From the NCBI RefSeq assembly GCF_001422325.1, contig NZ_LMMR01000007.1, forward strand, positions 489,539 through 553,538: DNA of 64,000 nt, in the 5' to 3' direction. This document shows, piece by piece, positions 29,847 through 38,379 of this stretch. The notes beneath the pieces were generated by a model. The model was not told where the DNA came from and ran no database searches. It saw only the letters and a program-made list of their open reading frames with translations. The position numbers and the translations under genes were made by a program. Origin of the DNA: Leifsonia sp. Leaf264 (lineage in GTDB: Bacteria; Actinomycetota; Actinomycetes; Actinomycetales; Microbacteriaceae). The stretch's first letter is position 1. Each line of letters begins with the position of its first letter.

Positions 29847-32558
29847 ATGAGTCGTTCCTTCTCCCGCGCCGTCGCGGCCGTTGCAGCCACCGCCACCGCC
29901 ACCGTCGGCGCCGCGCTCGCGCTCGCACTGCCCGCCACCGCCCAGGCCGCCGATGCGGCATCCATCAGGATCACCGAATGGATGTACAACCCGGTGAACT
30001 CGTCGGGGGAGTACATCGAGTTCACGAACCTCGGCTCGGCACCGGTGAGCCTCGCCGGCTGGTCGTTCGACGACGACAGCAGGGCGCCCGGCACGGTTCC
30101 GCTCGACAGCCTCGGCACTCTCGCCGTCGGCCAGTCCGCGATCATCACCGAATCGGCGGATGCCACCTTCCGCAGCGACTGGGCCCTCGGCGCCGACGTG
30201 AAGATCCTCGCGGGCAACGTCACCAACCTCGGCCGGGCCGACGAGATCAACCTCTTCAGCGGCACGGATGCCGTCGCGAACCTCGTCGACCGCCTCAGCT
30301 ACAACGACCAGGGCACCGGCCCCGTGAAGGGACCGCGCACGCAGGGCGTCGCGGGCATCCCGAAAACTGAAGCCGCACTCGGCGCGAACGACGCCTCGCA
30401 GTGGCAGCTGTCCGCAGTGGGCGACGCCGAGGCGTCGTGGACGTCGACCACCGGCGACATCGGATCGCCCGGGAAGAGCCGCTTCGCCCCGGCAGCGCCG
30501 ACGGAGCCGACGGACCCGACGACGCCCGCCGACTGGACCAGCATCCGTATCAACGAGGTCTCCTCCGACAACGGGGCGACCCCCGTCGGCGATGCGATCG
30601 AGCTGTACAACAGCGGAGCGACCGCCGTCAGCATCGCCGGCTGGCTGCAGATCGACAGCGGGGCAGCCACGGCGGCGACGGCGTTCTCGGCGAAGCTCGC
30701 CGACGGCACGGCGACGACCACGATTCCCGCCAAGGGCTTCGCCTACTTCGGCTCGGGCAAGGGCCTCGGCAGCGGCGGCGACAGCGTGAAGCTCTACCTG
30801 CCCGACGGCGCCAACGGCACCGCGGGCACTCTCGTCGACTCGGTCGACTACACCGCTGGCGAGTCTGGTGCCGACGAGGGCAACAACTTCGGCGCCGGCG
30901 CCTTCGCGCGCTGCCCCGACGGCAGCGGCGCGTTCGCATCCGTGAAGGACAAGAGCTTCGGCGCCTCCAACGCCGCAGCCTGCGCGACCCAGCTGACCAA
31001 CCCGGCCGACGTTCCCGCGCCGACCCTGAACTGCCAGCCCGAGGCGCCGTCGGGCACGGGAACCCTGCCGGCGACCGCCCTCACGCCCGCCGCGTGGCCG
31101 GGTAACGCATCCGTCGCCGTAGCCGACACGCAGTGCGCCTGGACGACGACGACCGGACCCGAGGGTCGCGACGTCAGCGGCATCATCTTCGACCCGAGCA
31201 ACGCGAACGTGCTCTACAGCGTCAAGAACAAGAGCTGGGTGTTCCGCATGGTCAAGCAGGGCGAGACCTGGGTGCCCGACACGAGCAACGGATGGGGCGC
31301 CGGCAAGGAGATCTTCTTCCCGGGCAGCACCGACGCGGCGACCAACCAGCCCGACACCGAGGGACTCACCATCGGAGCGGATGGCGCCCTCTACGTCACG
31401 ACCGAGCGCAACAACGCCGCCAACACCATCCCGCTGAACTCGATCCTGCGCTTCGACCCGACTCAGGCCGGCACCCAGCTCGTCGCGACGGACCAGTGGA
31501 ACCTGACCGCCGAGTTCCCCGAACTGCACGCCGGCAACAAGACCGAGGCGAACCTCGGCTTCGAGGGCGTCACCTTCGTTCCCGACAGCTACCTCACGGG
31601 CAACGGATTCGTCGACCAGTCGACGGGCAAGGCCTACAAGCCGATCGACTACCCGAAGCACGGCACCGGCCTCTACTTCGCGGCCCTCGAGAACGACGGC
31701 AAGCTCTACGCCTACGCGCTCAACAGCGACCACTCGTTCCACCGGGTGGCTGTCGTCGACACGGGCATGGGCCACGTGATGGATGTGGCGTTCGACGCCG
31801 ACGCCCAGCGCATCTGGGCTCTCTGCGACAACACCTGCGGGGTGACCTCGACCGTGCTGAAGGTGAGTGCGACCGGTTCGATCGTTCCGGATGCCGCCTA
31901 CGCCCGCCCTGCCGCCCTGCCGAACAACAACGTCGAGGGCTTCGCGCTGGCGCCGAACTCGAGCTGCGTCGACGGCACCAAGGAGGTTCTGTGGGCCGAC
32001 GACGGCATCTACGGAGCCGGCTCGGGAACGGCATCCGAAGGTCATGCTCTCTTCAGCGGACGGATCAGCTGCGACCTGCAGCTCGGCGGCCAGGGCGTGC
32101 CGAAGCCGGCCGCCTGGGACAAGACGACGGCCTACTCCGCCGGAGACCAGGTGAGCTACAACGGGAAGGTCTTCCGGGCGCTCTGGTACAGCAAGGGGGA
32201 GATCCCCGGCAGCAACGCCAACGGCTCCTGGGCCGAGATCGCGATCGCGGCGGACGGGTCGACCCTCTGGACGTCGACGGGAGTCTTCAACGCCGGGGAT
32301 GTCGTGGTCTACCAGGGCCGCACGTTCAAGGCGCTCTGGTACACGCGCGGCACCACGCCCGGCGGAGTCGGTGGCCCGTGGAGCGAGATCGTCGCCTCCA
32401 CGACGCCCGGCGGCGTTCCCGCCTGGAGTGCCGCGACCGTCTACACCGGGGGCGAGAAGGTGAGCTACCTTGGCCACGTCTATCAGGCCCAGTGGTACAG
32501 CGCCGGTGCGACCCCGAGCCCGACGGCGCTCTACGGCCCCTGGAAGCTCATCAGCTGA
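29847..32558 (+). CDS. Secreted lamin-tail / esterase-like / chitin-binding modular protein
   Basis: Probable exported protein of 903 residues. A signal peptide covers residues 1-34 (RAVAAVAATATATVGAALAL ... TAQAADA). Two lamin-tail-like domains follow, at about 38-160 (IRITEWMYNPVNSSGEYIEF) and 230-375 (IRINEVSSDNGATPVGDAIE). A beta-propeller resembling the esterase-like/phytase-like family spans about 430-745 (DVSGIIFDPSNANVLYSV ... DTEGLTIGADGALYVTTER). Three CBM5/12 chitin- or cellulose-binding repeats finish the protein, each with AWDKTTAYSAGDQVSYNGK and ALWYS-type spacing, at about 755-903. No sortase signal is seen. It probably binds polysaccharide outside the cell and may hydrolyse phosphate esters, though catalytic residues were not identified. 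Confidence 0.85.
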   Translation: MSRSFSRAVAAVAATATATVGAALALALPATAQAADAASIRITEWMYNPVNSSGEYIEFTNLGSAPVSLAGWSFDDDSRAPGTVPLDSLGTLAVGQSAIITESADATFRSDWALGADVKILAGNVTNLGRADEINLFSGTDAVANLVDRLSYNDQGTGPVKGPRTQGVAGIPKTEAALGANDASQWQLSAVGDAEASWTSTTGDIGSPGKSRFAPAAPTEPTDPTTPADWTSIRINEVSSDNGATPVGDAIELYNSGATAVSIAGWLQIDSGAATAATAFSAKLADGTATTTIPAKGFAYFGSGKGLGSGGDSVKLYLPDGANGTAGTLVDSVDYTAGESGADEGNNFGAGAFARCPDGSGAFASVKDKSFGASNAAACATQLTNPADVPAPTLNCQPEAPSGTGTLPATALTPAAWPGNASVAVADTQCAWTTTTGPEGRDVSGIIFDPSNANVLYSVKNKSWVFRMVKQGETWVPDTSNGWGAGKEIFFPGSTDAATNQPDTEGLTIGADGALYVTTERNNAANTIPLNSILRFDPTQAGTQLVATDQWNLTAEFPELHAGNKTEANLGFEGVTFVPDSYLTGNGFVDQSTGKAYKPIDYPKHGTGLYFAALENDGKLYAYALNSDHSFHRVAVVDTGMGHVMDVAFDADAQRIWALCDNTCGVTSTVLKVSATGSIVPDAAYARPAALPNNNVEGFALAPNSSCVDGTKEVLWADDGIYGAGSGTASEGHALFSGRISCDLQLGGQGVPKPAAWDKTTAYSAGDQVSYNGKVFRALWYSKGEIPGSNANGSWAEIAIAADGSTLWTSTGVFNAGDVVVYQGRTFKALWYTRGTTPGGVGGPWSEIVASTTPGGVPAWSAATVYTGGEKVSYLGHVYQAQWYSAGATPSPTALYGPWKLIS

Positions 32559-32711
32559 GGCGGGAGGCGGGAGGCAGTCGGCTGACGAGGTGGCGGGCTG
32601 ACTCTGCCCGACGGGCGGCGTATCGTCGGAGGCCATGTGCAGGAGCATCCGCGGCCACTCGGCGGATGCTCGGCCTGACCGCGTTCCGTGCGAACGAGAG
32701 GGGTGAAACGG

Positions 32712-33155
32712 ATGACGGACAACGACGACCGCTCGGTGACGGAGTACATCGCCTCGCTCGATGACGAGCAGACCGTGCGCGATAGCGAGACCTTGGTCGA
32801 GATGATGCAGCGGATCAGCGGGCGTGAGCCGGAGCTGTGGAATGTCGGCACCATCGGCTTCGGCACGTACCACTACAAGTACGACAGCGGCCGCGAAGGC
32901 GACGGCCACACGATCGGCTTCTATCCGAGGAAGGGCAAGCTGACCGTCTACCTGATGGACGGCACGGCACGCCACTCGGAGCTCCTGTCGAAGCTGGGCA
33001 AGCACTCCCTGACCGGCTACTGCGTCTACATCAAGCGCCTCGGCGATGTCGATCTGGCGGTGCTCGAGCAGATCGTCGCAGAGTCCTACGAGTTCGTCGA
33101 GTCGAAAGCCCAGGAGGGTCCGATACGTCAGATCCTCTGGAAGTCGAACGACTAG
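32712..33155 (+). CDS. DUF1801 (YdhG-like) family protein
   Basis: Small cytoplasmic protein of 147 residues. The DUF1801 pattern is clear: YIASLDDEQTVRDSETLVEMM, PELWNVGTIGFGTYHYKY, TIGFYPRKGKLTVYL and CVYIKRLGDVDLAVLEQIV. The family includes the iron chaperone Fra of Bacillus, but most members are unstudied. I chose ATG 32712 because GAGGGG lies 8 bases upstream. It stands alone, after a 153-base gap with no feature. Confidence 0.88.
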   Translation: MTDNDDRSVTEYIASLDDEQTVRDSETLVEMMQRISGREPELWNVGTIGFGTYHYKYDSGREGDGHTIGFYPRKGKLTVYLMDGTARHSELLSKLGKHSLTGYCVYIKRLGDVDLAVLEQIVAESYEFVESKAQEGPIRQILWKSND

Positions 33156-33246
33156 ACGGATCTCGTCGCCGCACCGGGCCACGTCGCCGCTTGGGGAAGG
33201 CCTATCCGCACTCGCCACGACCGCGAGAGCGTGGGAACGTTGACGC

Positions 33247-33789
33247 ATGCACGAGAACCAGCGCGAGACTGTCAGCGCGGCGGGACCTCGACGTTCCACA
33301 CGCCTGACGCGCCTGCTCTTCAACGCCTACAACACCGAGCACGCGGTGTACGGCATCGTGCTCGTCACCACGCTCGTCGCAGTGGGCTGGCACTTCGACA
33401 CTGATGGCGAGGTGCTGCTCTTCATCGTCGGCACCGTCGGGGTGTTCTGGCTGACGCACGTCTACGCCGCCGTCGTCGCGAGTCGGAACAGTGCCGAGGG
33501 TCGCGCCGTGCCGATCGGGCGGGCCATCGGTCGTGCTGCCCTGCACTCGATCGGGATGCTGCTCGCGATGCTGCTGCCGTCAGTCGCGCTCGCGACGGCG
33601 ACGTTTGGCTGGGTCGACGAGTACGTCGCGTATTACATCGCCCTCTGGATCGGAGTGGTCACCCTCGCCGTGATCGGCTGGGTGAACTCGGAGCGCAACC
33701 ACGGCACGTGGCCCATGCGCCTGCTCAGCGCGCTCATCACCACGGCCTTCGGCGGCGCCGTCATCTGGCTGAGCTCGTTGGTGCACTGA
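33247..33789 (+). CDS. Predicted integral membrane protein, unknown function
   Basis: A 180-residue protein with about five hydrophobic segments (for example AVYGIVLVTTLVAVGW, VLLFIVGTVGVFWLTHVYAA, IGMLLAMLLPSVALATATF, IALWIGVVTLAVIGWV and ALITTAFGGAVIWLSSLV). The N-terminus is short, charged and cytoplasmic. A conserved HVYAAVVA segment and RNHGTWPMRL before the last helix give no known function. The ATG at 33247 has GGGAACGTTGACGC upstream, a weak ribosome site. Confidence 0.7.
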   Translation: MHENQRETVSAAGPRRSTRLTRLLFNAYNTEHAVYGIVLVTTLVAVGWHFDTDGEVLLFIVGTVGVFWLTHVYAAVVASRNSAEGRAVPIGRAIGRAALHSIGMLLAMLLPSVALATATFGWVDEYVAYYIALWIGVVTLAVIGWVNSERNHGTWPMRLLSALITTAFGGAVIWLSSLVH

Positions 33790-33882
33790 GCCCCAGCGAG
33801 CATCCGTCCCGATGCACTCCGAACCGCGCGTAGCGTGGGTTGCAGGCGCCGCACTCCGTCAGGCGCGCACAGGAGGAACCGC

Positions 33883-34293
33883 ATGTCGGACTGGAATGAC
33901 GAGATCATCGAGGAGTTCCGCCGCACCGGCGGCACCGTGGAGAGGGCCGGATTCGGTCGCGATCTCGTGCTGCTGCACCACGTCGGCGCCAGGAGCGGTG
34001 AGGTGCGGGTGAGCCCAGTACGGGCGATCCCCACCGACGACGGCTGGCTGATCGCCGCATCGAAGGGCGGGGCTCCCGACAACCCGGCCTGGTTCCACAA
34101 CCTGGTGGCGCATCCTGATATCGAGATCGAGACACCGGATGACGGCAACGTCGGCGTGCACGCTGTGCGGCTCACCGGAGCCGCTCGTGACGAAGGCTGG
34201 GCGCGATTCACCTCGCTGCCCGGCAGCAGCTTCGCCTCGTACGAGGCGAAGACGGATCGCGTGATTCCCGTGCTGGAGCTGCGGCGACGCTAG
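33883..34293 (+). CDS. Deazaflavin (F420)-dependent nitroreductase family protein
   Basis: A 136-residue split-barrel protein of the Ddn family. Motifs: DLVLLHHVGARSGEVRVSPV, DDGWLIAASKGGAPDNPAWF and HNLVAHPDIEIE, which form the cofactor pocket in Mycobacterium Ddn-like proteins. ATG 33883 follows AGGAGGA by 5 bases. Substrate unknown. Its presence suggests the host makes or uses coenzyme F420, although some members bind FAD or heme. It is a single gene with no partner. Confidence 0.9.
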   Translation: MSDWNDEIIEEFRRTGGTVERAGFGRDLVLLHHVGARSGEVRVSPVRAIPTDDGWLIAASKGGAPDNPAWFHNLVAHPDIEIETPDDGNVGVHAVRLTGAARDEGWARFTSLPGSSFASYEAKTDRVIPVLELRRR

Positions 34294-34382
34294 ACCCACT
34301 ACGCACGCAGCAGGTGCAGATGCGGTCCCGCTCGCTCGCCGTTGCGGGGGTTCGACCGTTCCTTCGAGTGCGCTGGGAACCC

Positions 34383-34426
34383 TATCGTTCACGGAAGTCG
34401 CGATATATCGTTGAGTATCGTTCACG
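34383..34426 (+). promoter_or_regulatory. AT-rich repeats upstream of padR
   Basis: TATCGTTCACG occurs at 34383 and 34416, exactly 33 bases apart, with a third TATCGTT at 34406 and the palindrome CGATATATCG at 34401-34410. It is the only AT-rich patch nearby and ends 20 bases before the padR start, so it probably holds the promoter and the PadR operator. Confidence 0.5.
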
Positions 34427-34445
34427 ACGTTCGGAGGAGATCATC

Positions 34446-34991
34446 ATGGGCAGTTCATTCCCCGCAGGCGGATTCGGAACCGGCTTCAACGCCGAGGGCA
34501 TCTGGCAGAAGATGGAGGAGCTGCGCTCGACGTTCGAGAAGCGCGGAGGCACCCGGGTGGGCCGCGGCGATGTGCGCGCGGCCGTGCTCGCGCTGCTCGC
34601 AGAGCAGCCCATGCACGGTTACCAGATCATCCGCCAGATCGAGGAGCGCAGCGGCGGCAGCTGGAAGCCCAGCGCCGGCTCCGTCTACCCGACCCTGCAG
34701 CTCTTGGCCGATGAGGACCTCATCAGCGCCGAGGAGTCCAACGGTCGCAAGACCTATTCGCTGACGGATGCCGGCCGCGCCGAAGCCGAGGCCGCCAGCG
34801 GAGCGGCTCCCTGGGCTGCCACGAGCGATTCCGACGACACCGGATTCTCAGCGCTGCCCAAGGCCGGCCTGCAGCTGGCCCGCGTGGCCGCGCAGGTGAA
34901 CACCGAGGGGTCGCCGGAGCAGATCCGCGAGGCCGTCTCCGTGCTGGAGGACGCACGCCGCCGACTCCACTCGATCCTCGCCCAGGGCTGA
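34446..34991 (+). CDS. PadR-family transcriptional regulator
   Basis: Winged-helix regulator of 181 residues. After a Gly/Phe-rich start, the PadR domain runs from about residue 40: VRAAVLALLAEQPMHGYQII, SGGSWKPSAGSVYPTLQLL and NGRKTYSLTDAGRAEAEA. A C-terminal helical part (LARVAAQVNTEGSPEQIREA) would dimerise. ATG 34446 follows GGAGGAGATCATC. The AarF kinase gene starts 6 bases after its stop, so both are probably in one transcript that PadR controls. Confidence 0.93.
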   Translation: MGSSFPAGGFGTGFNAEGIWQKMEELRSTFEKRGGTRVGRGDVRAAVLALLAEQPMHGYQIIRQIEERSGGSWKPSAGSVYPTLQLLADEDLISAEESNGRKTYSLTDAGRAEAEAASGAAPWAATSDSDDTGFSALPKAGLQLARVAAQVNTEGSPEQIREAVSVLEDARRRLHSILAQG

Positions 34992-34996
34992 CGAGG

Positions 34997-36727
34997 GTGA
35001 CGTCGGATCCCCGAAGCGGGGGAGCGGCGGTCGCCGGCACCGGTGAGACCCGCGCCCGCTACAGGCGCATCCTCCGCTTCGCCGGCTGGAACCTCGCGGT
35101 CACGTGGTGGTTCGAGCTGTTCCTGCCGCGCATAGGGCTGGGCGCCCTCGCCGCGCGCTCCCGGTCGAAGCGGATGCGGCGGTTCGCGCAGCGCTTCCAC
35201 GTTCTCGCCGTCGACCTCGGCGGGCTGATGATCAAGGTCGGCCAGTTCATGTCGTCGCGCCTCGACGTGCTGCCGCCCGAGATCACGACCGAGCTGGAGG
35301 GCCTGCAGGACGAGGTGCCGCCGGTTCCGTTCCCCGCGATCCGCACGCTCGCCGAGGCCGAGCTGGGCATGCCGCTCGAGCGCGCGTTCGCCGCGGTCGA
35401 CGAGACGCCCGTGGCCGCTGCATCCCTCGGCCAGGCCCACCGTGCGACGCTCGGACCGCTCGACGCTGAAGAAACCGGGCTGGATGCCGTCGTCATCAAG
35501 GTGCAGCGGCCGGGCATCGACGCGATCGTCGAGACCGACCTCGCTGCGCTGCGCAAGGTGGGCGGATGGCTCAGCCGGGTGCGGCTCGTGTCGGACCGGG
35601 TCGACGCGCGCGCCCTCGTCGAGGAGTTCGCGCAGACCAGCCGCGAGGAGATCGAGTACCTGCACGAGGCGGCCAGCCTCGAACACTTCGCCGCCGACTT
35701 CGCCGACGACGCCCGGGTGGCGGTGCCTGCCATCGTGTGGGAGCGCACCACCCGCCGCGTGCTCACCCTCGAGGACGTCACGGCGATCAAGATCACGGAT
35801 GCGGATGCCCTCCGCGCCGCCGGCATCGAGCCCGCGCAGGTCGCCCCGGTCTTCGCGGCCGTCATGTTCGACCAGCTCTTCACCCACGGCTTCTTCCACG
35901 CGGACCCGCATCCGGGCAACATCTTCGTCACCCCGGTGGCCGACGGCGACGGAGTGCCGGGCGTCTCCGACGGTCAGTCGTGGAAGCTCACGTTCATCGA
36001 CTTCGGGATGATGGGCGAGGTTCCCGCGGGAACGCGCCGGGGCCTGCGGAAGCTTCTGATCGCGGCGGCCTCTCGGGACGGCAAGGGCCTGGTCGATGCC
36101 ATCCGCGACCTGGGCGTGCTGCTGCCGTCGGCCGAGACGGCCGAGCTCGAGCGCGCGATGACCCAGCTCTTCGCCCGCTTCGGCGGGATGGGCTTCGCCG
36201 AGCTGCGCGAGGTGGATCCTCGGGAGTTCCGCGACTTCGCCGTGCAGTTCGGCGATGTGGTGCGGTCGCTGCCGTTCCAGCTGCCCGAGAACTTCCTGCT
36301 CATCATCCGGGCGATGTCGCTCACCTCCGGGGTGTGCAGCGCGCTCGACCCCGAGTTCAACCTCTGGGACTCGATCGAGCCGTACGCTTCGCAGTTGCTG
36401 CGCGACGAGCGCGGCAACGTGGTTCAGGATGTCGCCCGGCAGGCTCTCGAGACCGCCGGCCTCGCCTGGCGCCTGCCGAAGCGGCTCGACTCCCTCGTCA
36501 CCCGCATCGAGGACGGCTCCGTGTCGATGGCGAACCCGGCGCTCGAGCGGCGGGTCGCACGGCTGGAGCGCGCGATGCGACGAGTCGTGTCGGCGGTGCT
36601 GTTCGGTGCTCTGCTGGTCGCCGGCGCCGTGGTGCGGCCCGATGACGTGGTGCTCGGCACGGTGCTGATGATCGCCTCGGTCATCCCGCTCCTCGTAGCG
36701 ATCTTCGCGGGGCGCCGTACGCGCTGA
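34997..36727 (+). CDS. ABC1/AarF (UbiB) family atypical kinase, membrane-anchored
   Basis: A 576-residue UbiB-type protein. The signature KxGQ motif is LMIKVGQFMSSR at about residue 76; the Ala-rich loop is AAASLGQAHR; the Lys strand is VVIKVQRPGI; the catalytic and metal motifs are HADPHPGNIF and FIDFGMMGE. Two hydrophobic helices close the C-terminus (VVSAVLFGALLVAGAVV and VLMIASVIPLLVAIFAG). UbiB homologues take part in quinone or lipid homeostasis; actinobacteria make menaquinone, so the target here is unknown. GTG 34997 sits 6 bases after padR and is probably translated by coupling. Confidence 0.92.
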   Translation: MTSDPRSGGAAVAGTGETRARYRRILRFAGWNLAVTWWFELFLPRIGLGALAARSRSKRMRRFAQRFHVLAVDLGGLMIKVGQFMSSRLDVLPPEITTELEGLQDEVPPVPFPAIRTLAEAELGMPLERAFAAVDETPVAAASLGQAHRATLGPLDAEETGLDAVVIKVQRPGIDAIVETDLAALRKVGGWLSRVRLVSDRVDARALVEEFAQTSREEIEYLHEAASLEHFAADFADDARVAVPAIVWERTTRRVLTLEDVTAIKITDADALRAAGIEPAQVAPVFAAVMFDQLFTHGFFHADPHPGNIFVTPVADGDGVPGVSDGQSWKLTFIDFGMMGEVPAGTRRGLRKLLIAAASRDGKGLVDAIRDLGVLLPSAETAELERAMTQLFARFGGMGFAELREVDPREFRDFAVQFGDVVRSLPFQLPENFLLIIRAMSLTSGVCSALDPEFNLWDSIEPYASQLLRDERGNVVQDVARQALETAGLAWRLPKRLDSLVTRIEDGSVSMANPALERRVARLERAMRRVVSAVLFGALLVAGAVVRPDDVVLGTVLMIASVIPLLVAIFAGRRTR

Positions 36728-36740
36728 GATGCTGCCCGGG

Positions 36741-37286
36741 CTATCCGGCAGGCACGTACTGCAGGGCCACCGCGCCGGATTCCAGCTCGAGCCTGCCCAC
36801 GAGCTTCAGGTCGAGGGGCGTCGACAGGCCGGCGAGCAGGGCTGGACCGTGCCCGACGACCCGCGGATGCACCACGAACTCGTACTCGTCGATCAGTCCC
36901 AATTCGACCAGGGCCAGCGGCAGGGTCACCCCGCCCACGAGCAAGCCGTCGCCCGGCTGCTCCTTGAGGGCCCGAATCGCCTCGCCCAGATCGCCACGGA
37001 TCAGTTCGGAGTTCCAGTCGACGCTCTCGAGGGTGCTCGACACGACGTACTTCTTCGCGGCATCGATGGTCTCGGCGAAGGGTTCGGTCCACGCGGGCAT
37101 CTCGCCCGACGTCGGCAACCGCCAGGCCGATTCCATCATCCCGTAGGTGACTCGCCCGAAGATGAGGGCGTCGGCCCGTGCGAGGTTCTCCGCCGCATGA
37201 CGATGCAGTGCCTCGTCGGCGACCCCGAAACGATGGTCGACACATCCGTCCAGAGTGACGTTGATGGAATAGCGAAGTGGTCGCAT
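36741..37286 (-). CDS. Dihydrofolate reductase / RibD C-terminal-like family protein
   Basis: A 181-residue reductase-fold protein. It begins MRPLRYSINVTLDGCVDHRF and contains ADALIFGRVTYGMME, VVSSTLESVDWNSELI, GDGLLVGGVTLPLALVELGL and DEYEFVVHPRVVGHG, the pattern of the RibD C-terminal / YyaP-YwjB DHFR-like group. It is not the true FolA. Substrate unknown. It is convergent with the AarF gene (13-base gap) and divergent from nothing obvious. Confidence 0.9.
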   Translation of the reverse strand: MRPLRYSINVTLDGCVDHRFGVADEALHRHAAENLARADALIFGRVTYGMMESAWRLPTSGEMPAWTEPFAETIDAAKKYVVSSTLESVDWNSELIRGDLGEAIRALKEQPGDGLLVGGVTLPLALVELGLIDEYEFVVHPRVVGHGPALLAGLSTPLDLKLVGRLELESGAVALQYVPAG

Positions 37287-37345
37287 CCATCAAGGGTAGC
37301 CATCGGCGGGCGGCGGTTCCAGAGTCGCTCGCCGAGCGGACCCGG

Positions 37346-38308
37346 TCAGGATGCCGCTGCGCGAGACAGCGGGGCGGCGAGGGTGGTGAGGGCAGCGCGC
37401 ACATCCTCCTCGACCAGCTCGGCGTCGAGGCCGGCCCCGGCCATGTTGCCCGCCGCCATCGCGAAGGGCACCGAGGACCGCGCATCCGTCACGTTGCCGG
37501 CAGCCCACAGGCCCGGCACACTGGTGCGGCCCATCGGGTCGACGTCGAGCCAGCTCGCTCCCTGACGGTCGACGACCCGCGCGCCGAGACTGCGCGCCAA
37601 CCCATCGGCGGGCGTCGGAGTCGGGGCCGCGAAGACCGCATCGGCGGGAACGGCGGTACCGTCGGCGAGACGCACGGCCTTCAGAGTGCCGACCGCATCC
37701 GACTCGACCCCGGCGACCAGACGATCCTCAACCGCGATCCCGCGTGCCACGAGTGCGGCGTGGGCCTCGTCGGGGAGGTCGCTGCCGTTCACGAGATAGG
37801 TGACGTCCTCGGAGAGCTGGCGCATGAGCTGAGCCTGGTGGGTGCTCGCAGCGCCGCCGGCCAGGATCGCGATGCGTCGATCCCGCATCTCCCAGCCGTC
37901 GCAGTACGGGCAGACGACGACGCCGCGCCCCCACTGCTCGGCCAGCCCGCTGATGTCGGGCAGCTCGTCGCGCAGGCCCGTGGCCAGCAGCATCCGTCGG
38001 GTGCGATGAACAGCTCCGGAGCGGAGCAAGACCTCGAAGCCGTCGTCCAGCGGGGCGGCCGTGACGACCCCGTCGGCGTGCACCGTCACCGAGTCGTAGC
38101 GTTCCAGCTCGCGGCGGCCGTCGGCCAGCAGTTCGAGCGGGGAGGTGTGGTCGCGGCCGAGCACTCCGTGCGTGTGGGCGGCGACGCGATTGCGCGGCCG
38201 GCCCTCGTCGATGACGAGCACGCGCCGGCGCGAACGGCCGAGCATGATCGCTGCACTGAGTCCGGCGCTGCCGCCGCCGACGATGATGACGTCCCAGGTG
38301 GTGTTCAT
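37346..38308 (-). CDS. Thioredoxin-reductase-like FAD/NAD(P) oxidoreductase
   Basis: A 320-residue flavoprotein. FAD motif VIIVGGGSAGLSAAIMLGRS is at residue 7, VVCPYCDGWEMRD carries the CPYC disulfide pair, IAILAGGAASTHQAQL is a modified NAD(P) loop, and GLWAAGNVTDARS is the second FAD motif. It starts at ATG 38308 (GAGGATCG upstream). The protein belongs to the TrxR-like group often paired with an XRE-cupin regulator and is divergent from exactly such a gene; both probably share the control region with the TTGCCG palindrome. Confidence 0.93.
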   Translation of the reverse strand: MNTTWDVIIVGGGSAGLSAAIMLGRSRRRVLVIDEGRPRNRVAAHTHGVLGRDHTSPLELLADGRRELERYDSVTVHADGVVTAAPLDDGFEVLLRSGAVHRTRRMLLATGLRDELPDISGLAEQWGRGVVVCPYCDGWEMRDRRIAILAGGAASTHQAQLMRQLSEDVTYLVNGSDLPDEAHAALVARGIAVEDRLVAGVESDAVGTLKAVRLADGTAVPADAVFAAPTPTPADGLARSLGARVVDRQGASWLDVDPMGRTSVPGLWAAGNVTDARSSVPFAMAAGNMAGAGLDAELVEEDVRAALTTLAAPLSRAAAS

Positions 38309-38350
38309 GTGTCGATCCTCACAAAGGCGCTCATAGACTGGCAACCACGT

Positions 38351-38365
38351 TTGCCGAAACGGCAA
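38351..38365. promoter_or_regulatory. Palindromic operator for the XRE-cupin regulator
   Basis: TTGCCGAAACGGCAA has perfect 6-base arms around AAA. It overlaps the start of the ribosome site CAAGGAGG (38363-38370) of the regulator gene and lies 43 bases from the divergent flavoprotein start, so binding would block both genes. Confidence 0.65.
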
Positions 38366-38379
38366 GGAGGGCGGTCTTC

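Noticed and set aside
28275-33323. 5-kb minus-strand open frame (1682 codons)
   Set aside because: Arg/Val/Glu/Asp-biased composition mirrors the opposite strand of several recognised plus-strand genes; no domain pattern. Typical shadow in high-GC DNA.
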